The notes beneath the pieces are model-generated. The model saw only the letters and a program-made list of their open reading frames with translations, was not told where the DNA came from and did no database searches. A stretch of DNA of 46,254 nucleotides from the NCBI GenBank assembly GCA_030731625.1, contig JANQTQ010000129.1:1679-47932 (forward strand), read 5' to 3'. The stretch is from Polaribacter sp. (GTDB lineage: Bacteria > Bacteroidota > Bacteroidia > Flavobacteriales > Flavobacteriaceae). Shown here piece after piece: positions 20,663 to 29,800 of this stretch; the first letter of the stretch is position 1, and each line of letters opens with the position of its first letter. Made by a program: the position numbers and the translations under genes.

Positions 20663-21973
20663 TTATAATGTTAGAAAGTTATTAATTTTAATGTCTTTCG
20701 CTTTTAAATCGAACATTAAATTATACAACCCAAAAAAGGTTCTGTTCATATAGATAAAATGTTTCGAGCCTCTGCTAGCATTGTAAGATCTTAGTTCTGT
20801 GCTTTTAGAAAATCGTTCTCCAAATTCTGATATTTGACCAAAGAATTCTTCGCTAGAAAAATCGAACGTTTCTACATGAAAAGGTTGTGTAAAAATAGTA
20901 AGCATTTCATGAAACAAAGCGCTAAAAAATTTTAATTCTTCTTTACTATCTGTGGCTAATAAAATTTCTAATTCGTACATTTTTTCTTCAAAAAGTTTTT
21001 TATCAGAAAGGGTTTCTTTTCTTGCTAAAACAAAATACGGATTGTAAAAGTCTAAAGGAATGGTTTTCATGCAACCAAAATCTAAAGCGATTAGTTTGGC
21101 ATCCTTAGAAATTAAAAAATTACCAGGATGCGGATCTGCATGTACTTTCTTTAAATTATGAATCTGAAACATGTAAAAATCCCATAAAGCTTGCCCTAAC
21201 GCATTTCCTTTTTCTTGATCTTCGTTGATGGTTGTAAATTCTGATAGATGAATGCCATGCATCCAATCCATTGTTATGATCTGTTTTGACGATAAATCCT
21301 TATAATAATTAGGAAAAGTAAGATTAGGAATATTTTTGCAAGCATCTGCTATTTCTATACTTTGTTCAACTTCTAAAATATAATCTGTTTCTTCTAATAA
21401 TTTGTCTTGAACTTCAAAAAAATAGTCGTCAGACATTTTTCCTTTCATGTTAAACATTCTAATCACAAAAGGTTTTAACAAGGCTAAATCAGATTTTATA
21501 CTATCTGCAACGCCTGGATATTGAATTTTTACAGCCAATTCTTTGCCCTCTTTTGTTGCTTTATGAACTTGACCAATACTTGCTGCATTGTATGCTTTTA
21601 CATCAAATTCTTCATAAATTTCTGATGGAAATTTTCCAAAACTTTTCTTAAACGTTTTTAAAACCAACGCTTCAGAAAGTGGCGGAACAGAAAATTGTGC
21701 TAAAGAAAATTTTTCTACATAAGCTCTTGGCAAAACACTTTTATCCATACTTAACATTTGTGCAACTTTTAACGGACTTCCTTTTAAGTCTTTTAAGCTG
21801 TCATAAATATCTTCTGCATTCGATTTGTTTAACTGTTCTCTTGCTTCTTCTTCGGTATTTACAATTTTATTTCCATAATATTTCAAATAATTTACACCAA
21901 CTTTTGCGCCAGTTTGTACTAATTTTGAGGCACGTTGAATCTTTGAAATCGGAATTTTACTAGCTTTTTTCAT
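20663..21973 (-). CDS. ABC1/AarF (UbiB-like) atypical kinase
   Basis: 'AYNAASIGQVHKATKEGKELAVKIQYPGVADSIKSDL', 'VHADPHPGNFLISKDAKLIALDFGCMK'. Confidence 0.88.
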   Translation of the reverse strand: MKKASKIPISKIQRASKLVQTGAKVGVNYLKYYGNKIVNTEEEAREQLNKSNAEDIYDSLKDLKGSPLKVAQMLSMDKSVLPRAYVEKFSLAQFSVPPLSEALVLKTFKKSFGKFPSEIYEEFDVKAYNAASIGQVHKATKEGKELAVKIQYPGVADSIKSDLALLKPFVIRMFNMKGKMSDDYFFEVQDKLLEETDYILEVEQSIEIADACKNIPNLTFPNYYKDLSSKQIITMDWMHGIHLSEFTTINEDQEKGNALGQALWDFYMFQIHNLKKVHADPHPGNFLISKDAKLIALDFGCMKTIPLDFYNPYFVLARKETLSDKKLFEEKMYELEILLATDSKEELKFFSALFHEMLTIFTQPFHVETFDFSSEEFFGQISEFGERFSKSTELRSYNASRGSKHFIYMNRTFFGLYNLMFDLKAKDIKINNFLTL

Positions 21974-21975
21974 AT

Positions 21976-22638
21976 CTAATTAGCTTTCTTTTGAAACTTT
22001 TCTTTGTAAACAAACTTTCCTAGATCAAATGCATTTTTTAAAAATTTGTTCTCTATTAGTTCGAAACTAGTGTTTATTGATTTTTCTATTAAAATATCTG
22101 TTTTTTCAAAGTCTTCAGAGGTGTCTTCTAACCAAAATTGGATGGTTAAATAGAGTTGCAACCAAGAAGATTGATTGATGATTTTTTTTTGTATTTTCTC
22201 TAATCCTTCTATAGGTAAAATGCTTTCGGATACATCTAAATGATCTATAAAAGCGATAAAATTTTTCTTTAAACCAGAAAGTACGCCAAAAGATTTTAAC
22301 TGATTTTTACATCCTTTTAAAGCGATTACTACATATTCTCTATTTAGGTTTAAATTCTCGAAAAACGTAAAATACAAGCTAATTAATTTGTTTTTTCCGT
22401 CAAAAGAAACAAACTCTTCGCTTTCATTTAAAACTTCTAGAGAGTTTTTAAAAAGTTCTTTAAATACCGTTTTTTCAACGCTTTTTAATGATTTAAAATG
22501 TACATAAAAATTGTCTTTTTCTAATTTTGTTTGTTCACAAAAATCTTCAACATCAGCTGGTTTCTCGTTGTTTTCAACTACAAAATCCATGTACAATGTA
22601 AGGATGTCTAATTTAGAGGTGTTTTTCTTTTTTGTCAT
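21976..22638 (-). CDS. TetR/AcrR family transcriptional regulator
   Basis: N-terminal HTH-like 'KLDILTLYMDFVVENNEKPADVEDFCEQTKLEKDNFYVHFKSLKSVEKTVF'. ATG at 22638 (MTKKKNTS) preferred over 22665. Confidence 0.72.
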   Translation of the reverse strand: MTKKKNTSKLDILTLYMDFVVENNEKPADVEDFCEQTKLEKDNFYVHFKSLKSVEKTVFKELFKNSLEVLNESEEFVSFDGKNKLISLYFTFFENLNLNREYVVIALKGCKNQLKSFGVLSGLKKNFIAFIDHLDVSESILPIEGLEKIQKKIINQSSWLQLYLTIQFWLEDTSEDFEKTDILIEKSINTSFELIENKFLKNAFDLGKFVYKEKFQKKAN

Positions 22639-22643
22639 GTGAA

Positions 22644-22675
22644 GTTTTATAAAACAAAAATACAAAACGTTTTAT
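22644..22675 (-). promoter_or_regulatory. Candidate TetR-gene promoter/operator: -7 box between two palindromes
   Basis: GTTTTATAAAAC (22644-22655) and AAAACGTTTT (22664-22673) flank TATTTTTG (complement of 22655-22662), a TAnnTTTG match just upstream of the TetR ATG. Confidence 0.45.
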
Positions 22676-22709
22676 TGTAAAAAGAAAAAGAACGTATTTA
22701 AAACAAAAA

Positions 22710-22737
22710 AACCCAAGTTTAAATTTAAACTTAGGTT
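22710..22737 (-). terminator. Terminator downstream of phasin-like gene
   Basis: aacccaagtttaaa/tttaaacttaggtt, 14-bp arms with one mismatch, T-tract on the minus strand. Confidence 0.7.
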
Positions 22738-22763
22738 ATCAAGATAAAGTTGGGGGCCTTAAT

Positions 22764-23054
22764 TTATGCAAAAATTTTACCCAATCTTTTTTTGCCATTT
22801 ACAAAATGGTTTTTGTAGGCTTCTAAACTATCAAATATTAAATTTTGCTGATTGTCTAACAATTTAACTCCGCCTTTTACTGCTTTGTCTAAGACTTGTT
22901 GCCATTCACTTGCAACAGTAATCGTTTCTGTAACTACTTCTTCTGTTGAGTTTAAAGCGAATTCATTTGCTTTTTTTACAGCTGTTTTAGCCGTTTCAAT
23001 AACATGGTTCACTTTTTCTGTAAACTGTACGGTTTTTATTTTTTTTGTACTCAT
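22764..23054 (-). CDS. Phasin-like granule/lipid-droplet-associated protein (paralog 1)
   Basis: 96 aa amphipathic helical; 'NEFALNSTEEVVTETITVASEWQQVLDKAVKGGVKLLDNQQNLIFDSLEAYKNHF'; aligns by eye with the 86-aa and 278-aa neighbours. Confidence 0.6.
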   Translation of the reverse strand: MSTKKIKTVQFTEKVNHVIETAKTAVKKANEFALNSTEEVVTETITVASEWQQVLDKAVKGGVKLLDNQQNLIFDSLEAYKNHFVNGKKRLGKIFA

Positions 23055-23084
23055 AATAGTGTGTTTTATGTGTTGTTATATAGA

Positions 23085-23921
23085 CTATAATTCGCCCTTT
23101 AATGCTTTTTCTGCTTGAGCTTTCCAACTATTTAAATCGTAAATTTTAGCATTAATTCCTGCGCCATTTAATAAGTTCGTTAAGTCTTCAATACTCATGT
23201 TTGCAATTTGATCGTAAGCAGTAACGTTTAAATCATTTAAGTTTTTTTCTAAAACCGGTCCAATACCTTTAATCACTTTTAAATCATTGATCACTGTGGT
23301 TTTTTCTACAATTACTTTTTCTATGATTTCTTCTTTTTTAGGTGCTGGTTTCTTTTTCGGAGCCGTTTTTTTAGCTACAGTTTTCTTAGCAGTTGCTTTT
23401 TTTGCAGTTTTAGGTGCTTTCTCTTCATTCTCATCATCAAAAATATCTTCTGTATAATCTTCAATTTTTTCTTTTACATTTTCTATAGTTTCAGAAATAT
23501 TCTTTTTTAATTTAGTAGACATTTTTTCTGCTTTCTTTACTAATTTATTACTAGAAACTTCTTTTTCTATTTTATCTTTCATTGCCTCAGCTTTCTCAAC
23601 TAAAGGATTTTCAGAAATCATTTTTTTAGCATTTTCAATCATTTTTGGGTCATAACCAACTAATGTTTTTAAACGTGCTGTGCTGTTTTCTAACTGCCCT
23701 TTTATAGATTCTGCAGTTTCTACAACCATATTAATTTGTTGTTTTGTTAAAGGCTCTGCTTTCTTAATTAATTTTGCCGTTAATTTTTGCCATTTTTCAC
23801 CTGTTTTTACGGTGGTTTCAATAGCGTTGAAAGAAGCATCAATTAAATCGCTGTTTATTTTTTTAACAATTGCTTTTGCTTTCCCTAATGTATTTTCTTT
23901 TTTTGACTTTTTAGTTGCCAT
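23085..23921 (-). CDS. Phasin-like N-terminus + histone-H1-like Lys/Ala-rich linker + C-terminal helix-hairpin-helix domain
   Basis: 278 aa: phasin-like 'NAIETTVKTGEKWQKLTAKLIKKAEPLTKQQINMVVETAESIKGQL'; 'KKATAKKTVAKKTAPKKKPAPKKEE'; 'LKVIKGIGPVLEKNLNDLNVTAYDQIANMSIEDLTNLLNGAG' HhH. Confidence 0.65.
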   Translation of the reverse strand: MATKKSKKENTLGKAKAIVKKINSDLIDASFNAIETTVKTGEKWQKLTAKLIKKAEPLTKQQINMVVETAESIKGQLENSTARLKTLVGYDPKMIENAKKMISENPLVEKAEAMKDKIEKEVSSNKLVKKAEKMSTKLKKNISETIENVKEKIEDYTEDIFDDENEEKAPKTAKKATAKKTVAKKTAPKKKPAPKKEEIIEKVIVEKTTVINDLKVIKGIGPVLEKNLNDLNVTAYDQIANMSIEDLTNLLNGAGINAKIYDLNSWKAQAEKALKGEL

Positions 23922-23959
23922 GATATATATGTTTTTAAATTGTTGTTTTAATTATGCTA

Positions 23960-23995
23960 CAAATTTAATGTATGAGAGTTGCAAATGAGTTGCAA
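23960..23995 (-). promoter_or_regulatory. Promoter with direct repeat (phasin-HhH gene)
   Basis: -7 box TAAATTTG (complement of 23960-23967); GAGTTGCAA at 23976-23984 and 23987-23995 (11-bp period), 8 bp from the -7 box. Confidence 0.55.
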
Positions 23996-23996
23996 A

Positions 23997-24257
23997 CTAG
24001 TTTTTGCTGAAAAAATCTACTGTTTTGTTGAGCTTTTTCCAAAATATCCCTTTTCCTTTTTCAAGGTTGTTAAAGAAGTTATCTTGTTTTTTAGCAGAGA
24101 ATTTTAAACTATGTTGTATTGTTTTGGATGTAAATTTTTGTAAATCTTCTGCAGAATCAATTGTTTTTGAAACCATTTTTTCAGTAGATTTTAAAGCAAA
24201 ACTATTTAACTTTAAGGTGTTCTCTTTTATGTTTTTTGTTGAAATAAGTTTCATCAT
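23997..24257 (-). CDS. Phasin-like small protein (paralog 2)
   Basis: 86 aa; 'LNSFALKSTEKMVSKTIDSAEDLQKFTSKTIQHSLKFSAKKQDNFFNNLEKGKGIF' aligns by eye with 22764..23054. Confidence 0.55.
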   Translation of the reverse strand: MMKLISTKNIKENTLKLNSFALKSTEKMVSKTIDSAEDLQKFTSKTIQHSLKFSAKKQDNFFNNLEKGKGIFWKKLNKTVDFFSKN

Positions 24258-24283
24258 TTTATGTATTGATATTTATTACAGTA

Positions 24284-24319
24284 CAAATATAAAATGTGTG
24301 AGTTGCAAATGAGTTACAA
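24284..24319 (-). promoter_or_regulatory. Promoter with direct repeat (phasin-like paralog 2)
   Basis: -7 box TATATTTG (complement of 24284-24291); GAGTTGCAA 24300-24308 and GAGTTACAA 24311-24319, same spacing as at 23960-23995. Confidence 0.55.
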
Positions 24320-24331
24320 TGATGGTTTTGA

Positions 24332-24474
24332 GACATGAATTACACTAATTTCACTAATTGGTAGTTTTTTTTGGTCTTTATTCTAGTATTGATTTTTTAA
24401 ATTTGAAATTATATTCTTGAAATATGAAATTAATGAAATAGTAAAGAATTTGTGTTATTCGTGAGATTTGTGTC
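24332..24474. repeat. Intergenic imperfect inverted repeat element with 28-nt ends (CACtAATtt periodicity)
   Basis: gacatgaattacactaatttcactaatt (24332-24359) versus the reverse complement of 24447-24474 (gacacaaatctcacgaataacacaaatt): 20/28 identical. Confidence 0.4.
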
Positions 24475-24492
24475 TTATTTTTTCTGATAAAA

Positions 24493-25296
24493 TCATTGTA
24501 TTTCCTCTATTTCTTTCAATAGTTTTTTAGTTTCAGGAAGCGGAGAAATCCCATATTCTTCTTCTAAAATCACTTCGCATTTCATATAGGTTTTTATGGC
24601 TTGAGGTCTGTTGCCTTTAAGAATATAGGCTTGCATTTGTATTCGGTAAGCATCTTCCCAAGTTGCATCAATAGCTAAAGCGTTTTGCGCCAAGCGGATA
24701 CTTTCTAACGGATTTTCTTCTAATAAAATTTCTGCTAACGTTATATAAGCTCCTAAAATTAAAAGTTGTGTTTTTTCTCTTTCTTCGGATGTCCAATCTT
24801 CAAAAATTCTGTTGGGTAAGTATGATCCTTTATACAAATCTATGGCAGCTTTATACGCTTTTTTAGAAATGGATTTATCAACCACAAATGCTTCATTCCC
24901 TATAATGATGTATTTTTCTAGTGCTTCAACATCAATCCAAACTTTTTCTAAATCAATTTGATAACTAACACCTTGTCTTATAATATATTCTGATTCGGTT
25001 CTAGAAAGTCTTTCTGGCTCTAGAACTTTATGAATTCCGTGTAAAGCAACTTTAAAATCACGATCATTCCAATCTTCCCAAAGTCCGTCCATAATTTTTT
25101 CTTTATGAAGTGCATTTCTTTTACGATTGGAAATAAAATATTGCAGTAATTGAATGGTTTTATCTCTTGCCCATTCTTTGTTATCTACCTTTTGATGATT
25201 TCTCCACACACAAAAATGCCCTAAAGTTTCAATGCGGATTTGGGCATCTTCTTTAAAGGATTCTAATTCTTGTAATTGTAGTAGAAAGTGAGACAT
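24493..25296 (-). CDS. BTAD-domain (SARP-like) transcriptional activator
   Basis: 267 aa: N-terminal winged-HTH-like 'IRIETLGHFCVWRNHQKVDNKEWARDKTIQLLQYFISNRKRNALHKEKIMDGLW', then the BTAD TPR region ending 'AIKTYMKCEVILEEEYGISPLPETKKLLKEI'. Confidence 0.82.
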   Translation of the reverse strand: MSHFLLQLQELESFKEDAQIRIETLGHFCVWRNHQKVDNKEWARDKTIQLLQYFISNRKRNALHKEKIMDGLWEDWNDRDFKVALHGIHKVLEPERLSRTESEYIIRQGVSYQIDLEKVWIDVEALEKYIIIGNEAFVVDKSISKKAYKAAIDLYKGSYLPNRIFEDWTSEEREKTQLLILGAYITLAEILLEENPLESIRLAQNALAIDATWEDAYRIQMQAYILKGNRPQAIKTYMKCEVILEEEYGISPLPETKKLLKEIEEIQ

Positions 25297-25303
25297 TTTG
25301 CAA

Positions 25304-25816
25304 CTATTTCTTTTTTATAGCGTCTATTTTTGTGGATAGTTTTGTTATTTCTGATGACAAACTTTCAATCTGACTTTGAATTTTATTAAAATCAGATCTT
25401 GATGCATTTCGCCATTGATCAATTTGCACTTTCTCTGATATTTCGTCTCCAATTAAACTTATTTTATCTTGAATTTCATCTTGCAAATGATTAAACTGTT
25501 TCTTCGGATCTTTTAACGTATCTCTAATTACTTTTGGGCCAAAATCTTTAATGGTTTTCCACATAGAAAGACTTTTTTGAACAATATTTTCTTGTTCTTC
25601 AGTTGTTTGATGTTTCGTTGCTTCTTCTGTTAATTCACCTAATTTTTGTTGCATAAAAAGCAAAGCATCATTAAAATCTGAAAACCGTTTTTCTGCACCA
25701 TCTTGCTCATGAGATATTTTACCACGCCACTGCAGTTGAGATTCGCCCTTTTCTTCAAAAATTCGTTGATTAAAACGAACCATAAACGAGGCTGTTTGAT
25801 CTTGTTTTTTTGTCAT
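25304..25816 (-). CDS. Coiled-coil protein with N-terminal 'sFmVRf..WrGkIsH' domain
   Basis: 'SFMVRFNQRIFEEKGESQLQWRGKISHEQDGAEKRFSDFNDALLFM' followed by a phasin-like/coiled-coil C-terminus. ATG at 25816 (MTKKQ) preferred, which removes the overlap with gpsA. Confidence 0.6.
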   Translation of the reverse strand: MTKKQDQTASFMVRFNQRIFEEKGESQLQWRGKISHEQDGAEKRFSDFNDALLFMQQKLGELTEEATKHQTTEEQENIVQKSLSMWKTIKDFGPKVIRDTLKDPKKQFNHLQDEIQDKISLIGDEISEKVQIDQWRNASRSDFNKIQSQIESLSSEITKLSTKIDAIKKK

Positions 25817-25826
25817 CACTTTAATT

Positions 25827-26828
25827 TTAACCTGGTTCTTTTTCAGACCCAGTTTCATATTTTAATAAACCTTTAAAAGCATCTTTTACATTATTTCCTT
25901 CGTAAAGCACTTTGTAAATTTCTTTGGCTATTGGCATGTCAATTTTATAGATGTTTGCAAGTTCCATCACTACTTTTGCAGTTTTTACACCTTCAGCAAT
26001 TTCATCCATTTCGTTTATAATTTGCTCTAAACTTTTGCCTCTTCCTAATTGAAAGCCAACATGATGGTTTCTACTTTTACTACTAGAACAAGTTGCTACC
26101 AAATCTCCCATGCCAGCTAAACCAGAAAACGTGCTTTTTTTACCTCCCATGGCAATTCCTAATCGTGTAAGTTCTGCCAAACCTCTCGTAATAATTGCTG
26201 CACGTGTGTTATCTCCGGCATTAGAGCCATCACCCATTCCTGTTGCAATTGCATAAATATTTTTTAAAGCTCCGGCCAATTCGCATCCAATAACATCATC
26301 ATTTGTATACACACGAAATAAACCTGAACTAAAAACAGGTTGTAAACATTTTGCAATGGAATGATCTACCATAGCAATTACAGCGGCAGCAGCTTTTCCA
26401 GAATGGATTTCCTTGGCTAAATTAGGTCCTGTTAAAACTCCAATTGGATGTCCAGGCATTAATTCTTCAATTATTTCAGTCATTCGCATTTTAGTGCTAA
26501 TTTCTAAACCTTTTGCTAAATTTATAATTGGAACCCAAGGTCTGATGTGCGGTTTTGCTTCTGCCAGAACTTCACGTAAACTTTGTGAAGGAACCCCCAT
26601 TACAATTACATCTACATCTTCTACAGTTTCTTTTATAGAACTTGATGCTTTTAACGAATGCGTTAATTTTGCGTTTGGTAAATATTTACTATTCGTATGA
26701 GATTTATTTATTTCATCTACGATTTCTTGGTTTCTGGCCCAAATAATAGTTGGGCTATTTTTTGCAGCTAATGATGCAACTGTTGTTCCCCAAGAACCAC
26801 CACCCAATACGCCAACTTTTAGTTTCAT
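25827..26828 (-). CDS. gpsA: NAD(P)H-dependent glycerol-3-phosphate dehydrogenase
   Basis: 'VGVLGGGSWGTTVASLAAKN', 'VLTGPNLAKEIHSG', 'GCELAGALKNIYAIATGMGDGSNAGDNTRAAIITRGLAE'. Confidence 0.96.
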   Translation of the reverse strand: MKLKVGVLGGGSWGTTVASLAAKNSPTIIWARNQEIVDEINKSHTNSKYLPNAKLTHSLKASSSIKETVEDVDVIVMGVPSQSLREVLAEAKPHIRPWVPIINLAKGLEISTKMRMTEIIEELMPGHPIGVLTGPNLAKEIHSGKAAAAVIAMVDHSIAKCLQPVFSSGLFRVYTNDDVIGCELAGALKNIYAIATGMGDGSNAGDNTRAAIITRGLAELTRLGIAMGGKKSTFSGLAGMGDLVATCSSSKSRNHHVGFQLGRGKSLEQIINEMDEIAEGVKTAKVVMELANIYKIDMPIAKEIYKVLYEGNNVKDAFKGLLKYETGSEKEPG

Positions 26829-26841
26829 AATTTTAGTTTTA

Positions 26842-29800
26842 TTAGTTTTCTAATTCCTTTAAAAATAAATTTCTCACTTCTTCTACATATGTATCTATGT
26901 TTTTTGGTTTCCATTCAGAGGTATCTACAGGGTCTAAAACCACTACTTCAATATGTGTAGGATTAAACATTTTACTACCTTTTGGCATTGCCATATATGC
27001 GTTTTTAATTACAATGGGTACAATAGGTACGCCAGCTTTTATGGCTAAATGAAAAGCTCCTTTTTTAAATTTACCTAAAGTTTTGCTGCCACTTCTGGTT
27101 CCTTCTGGCGCAATAGCAACAGAGGTTCCTTTTTTTAGAATTTCCGTTGCATTTTTCATCGATTCTAAAGCTTTCTTTTTGTTTGTTCTATCAATAAATA
27201 TTGCGCCCATAGCTTTAAATATGGGGCCAAAAGGAGTCATTTCTAACTCTTTTTTTGCAATTCCGGTTACATCTTTTCTTAATAATTTAAGAATGATAAA
27301 AAAGTCTGCCGAAGATTGATGATTAAAACAAAAAACAGCGGGTCTATGGTCTTCTAAATTATGTTTGTTTTTTACAACAATGTCCAATCCTGCTAATTTT
27401 GTACCTAAATCTCCAATGCCAGAAATGGTTGCATTGATGCCTTCTTTATGAGACATTGATAAGGTACCTTTAAGGATTCCTTTTAAGGCAGATGGATATA
27501 AACTTGCAGCAGCCAAACCAGTTCTTAACCCATTAACGAGTGGTTTTCTTTTATTTTCTTTAAAGCGAAGTATTTTCCAATCGTTTTCAAAAGCCAATTG
27601 CGCTAATTTATGATCTGGATTGGTGGCAATAGGTTTTCCTACAATTTCTAAAAGTGGATAATCGTCAATACTATCCGTATAGAAAAAACTTTTAGACAAA
27701 TCTATGTTGTTCGTTTTTGCAAAAGATCTACCAGCTCTTGCTTTTCCTTCTTGCCAACACATTTCTGTAATTACACCAGTAAATTTTCCTTTTCTAACTT
27801 CCATTTCTGTACAGAAAATATCTTTAATGCCTAATTCATTGGCAATAGGTGTTATTTGATAACGTGTTGCCGCAGAAATGATCACAACTTGATGCCCTTT
27901 TTCCATGTGTGATGCTATTAAATTTATTGCTTCCGGATAAATAGTGTTTGCTAAGTGGTCTTGATACACTTCTTCTCCTAAATCTATAAACTGCTTTTCT
28001 TTGATGCCTTTTACACCCAAAGCAGAAATTTTTGTAAGCATTTCAAAATCTCTATTTCCTGCCGCATATACTAAAACGGTTGCAAATTGAGAAAGTAATT
28101 CTTTGGCAGTAGATTTACCACTTAACAAGCGCGTTTTTAAAAATTGTTTGGCAGAAAAATCGTTTATTAAGGTTCTGTCTAGATCAAAAAAAGCTGCAAT
28201 ATGTGGGCCTTCTTCATCTTCTAAAACATCTTCAGAAACACTATCTAAATCTGCTCCAGGAACCGTTTCTGTTTCCTCATTTTTTTTGCTACTTAATTTC
28301 TTCGTATTTAAAAGTTCTAGTTTTTGTAAAAATCGCAAACGCTCTGTAAGATTGTCTAAAAAATCCATCCAAATATCTAATTCTTTGAATTCAATTTTTT
28401 TATCATTCGGAGTTAATTTACTGTTTTTTGCCAAGCGTAAGGCGCTTATTAAAAACGGTTTAGAAACACTGTCTAATCTACTAATTCTATTTTGCCAGTG
28501 CAATTCTTTACCTTTAAAAAGACATAATTCTATAAATTCTTCATCAGAAAATTCATCCTCTAAATCCCAAGAATGTAACGTGTGGCAAACCACTTTATTG
28601 GCTTCTAAATAAATCAATATTAATCCTTTAGAAACAAACATTTCTTGTTTTGCAAGTAAGTTATTAATGTCTCCTTTTGGATCGTTAATGATTGCTCTCC
28701 AGTTTTTATCAAACAACAACAATTCGGCTTCAATTTCACTACTAAATTTAGGTTTGTTGGTATAGAAAAACTCGAATTTAAAAAGATTTCTTAAGCGCAT
28801 TATTTCATTCCAAAAAGAAACAATTCTATCCGAAGATTCTTCATCCTTTATTTTAACCAAAGCCATTTCTATAAAAGCTCTATGATACAAATGGGCAGAG
28901 GCCATGTTTGCATAATACGTTGCCGATAAAAATTCTGAAGCCGCTAAGCTATATTGTGTTTTATAACCAGCTTTATTTTTTTGAACAATACCAGAACTTT
29001 GTAATAGATTTAAAGCTTTTTGTGTGGATGCGCCTATACTTTTTCCGCGTTCAATTAAAACATCTTTTTTCCGTTGTTCTATATAATTCATTAATTTTAA
29101 CACACTAAACTCTATTTCATTCTTGGTTAATGAGAAGTTGTTTAACAACACATTACAAACTAATGAAACGGTAGTTACAGGTGTAATCATGTTTGCTTTA
29201 TGAATCAATTCAAAAGCAAAACGAGGTAAAGTATTGGTGTCTGAATAACTGTCTTCTTCAATATCTGGAATGATGGCATTCTGATGTGCAGCAGCATCTA
29301 CGGGTTCGCCAAATCTTATCGCTGCTTTTCCGTATTGATTTCCTAATTTTTTAAAATAGTTGATAAAGGAGCCAATGTTTTCAGATTTTTTTGCAACACC
29401 TTTACCTTCTTCAGTCATTTCTTTAACATCCGGAATTAAATCATATACAATAGAAACAGGAACGTATTTTATGTTTCTGGTGCTTTCTTTTTCACCTTCC
29501 ATGATGTATTTTAAAATACCCATTTGTGGATATACAATCTTGCCTGTTCTAGAGCGGGTACCTTCTATATTCCAAGTTAAATGATCGCCATTTTCGATCA
29601 TGCAAGAAATATAATGTCTTAAAGCAGCTTTGTAAATTTGGTCTTCTTTAAAACTTCTTCGGATAAAAATTAAACCCGAGTTTTTGCCTAATTGTTTAAA
29701 ACCAGGAACGGCTAAATTGATGCCTCCAAAAGTATACGGAATTGGCATTCCGTAACGCGCCAAAGTAGTAACCAATACAACCGTATCTAAATACGTTTTG

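Noticed and set aside
23680-24312. Two 102-aa hydrophobic plus-strand ORFs (23680..23988 and 24004..24312)
   Set aside because: Antisense to the phasin-like genes; Phe/Leu-rich sequence arises from Lys/Glu-rich codons on the other strand.
25298-25305. TTGCAACT near the BTAD start codon
   Set aside because: Only 8 bp, overlaps a start-codon/stop-codon junction with no repeat partner or -7 box.
28103-28612. 169-aa plus-strand ORF
   Set aside because: Antisense shadow of the PlsB-HAD-PlsC gene; Ser/Lys-rich low-information translation.
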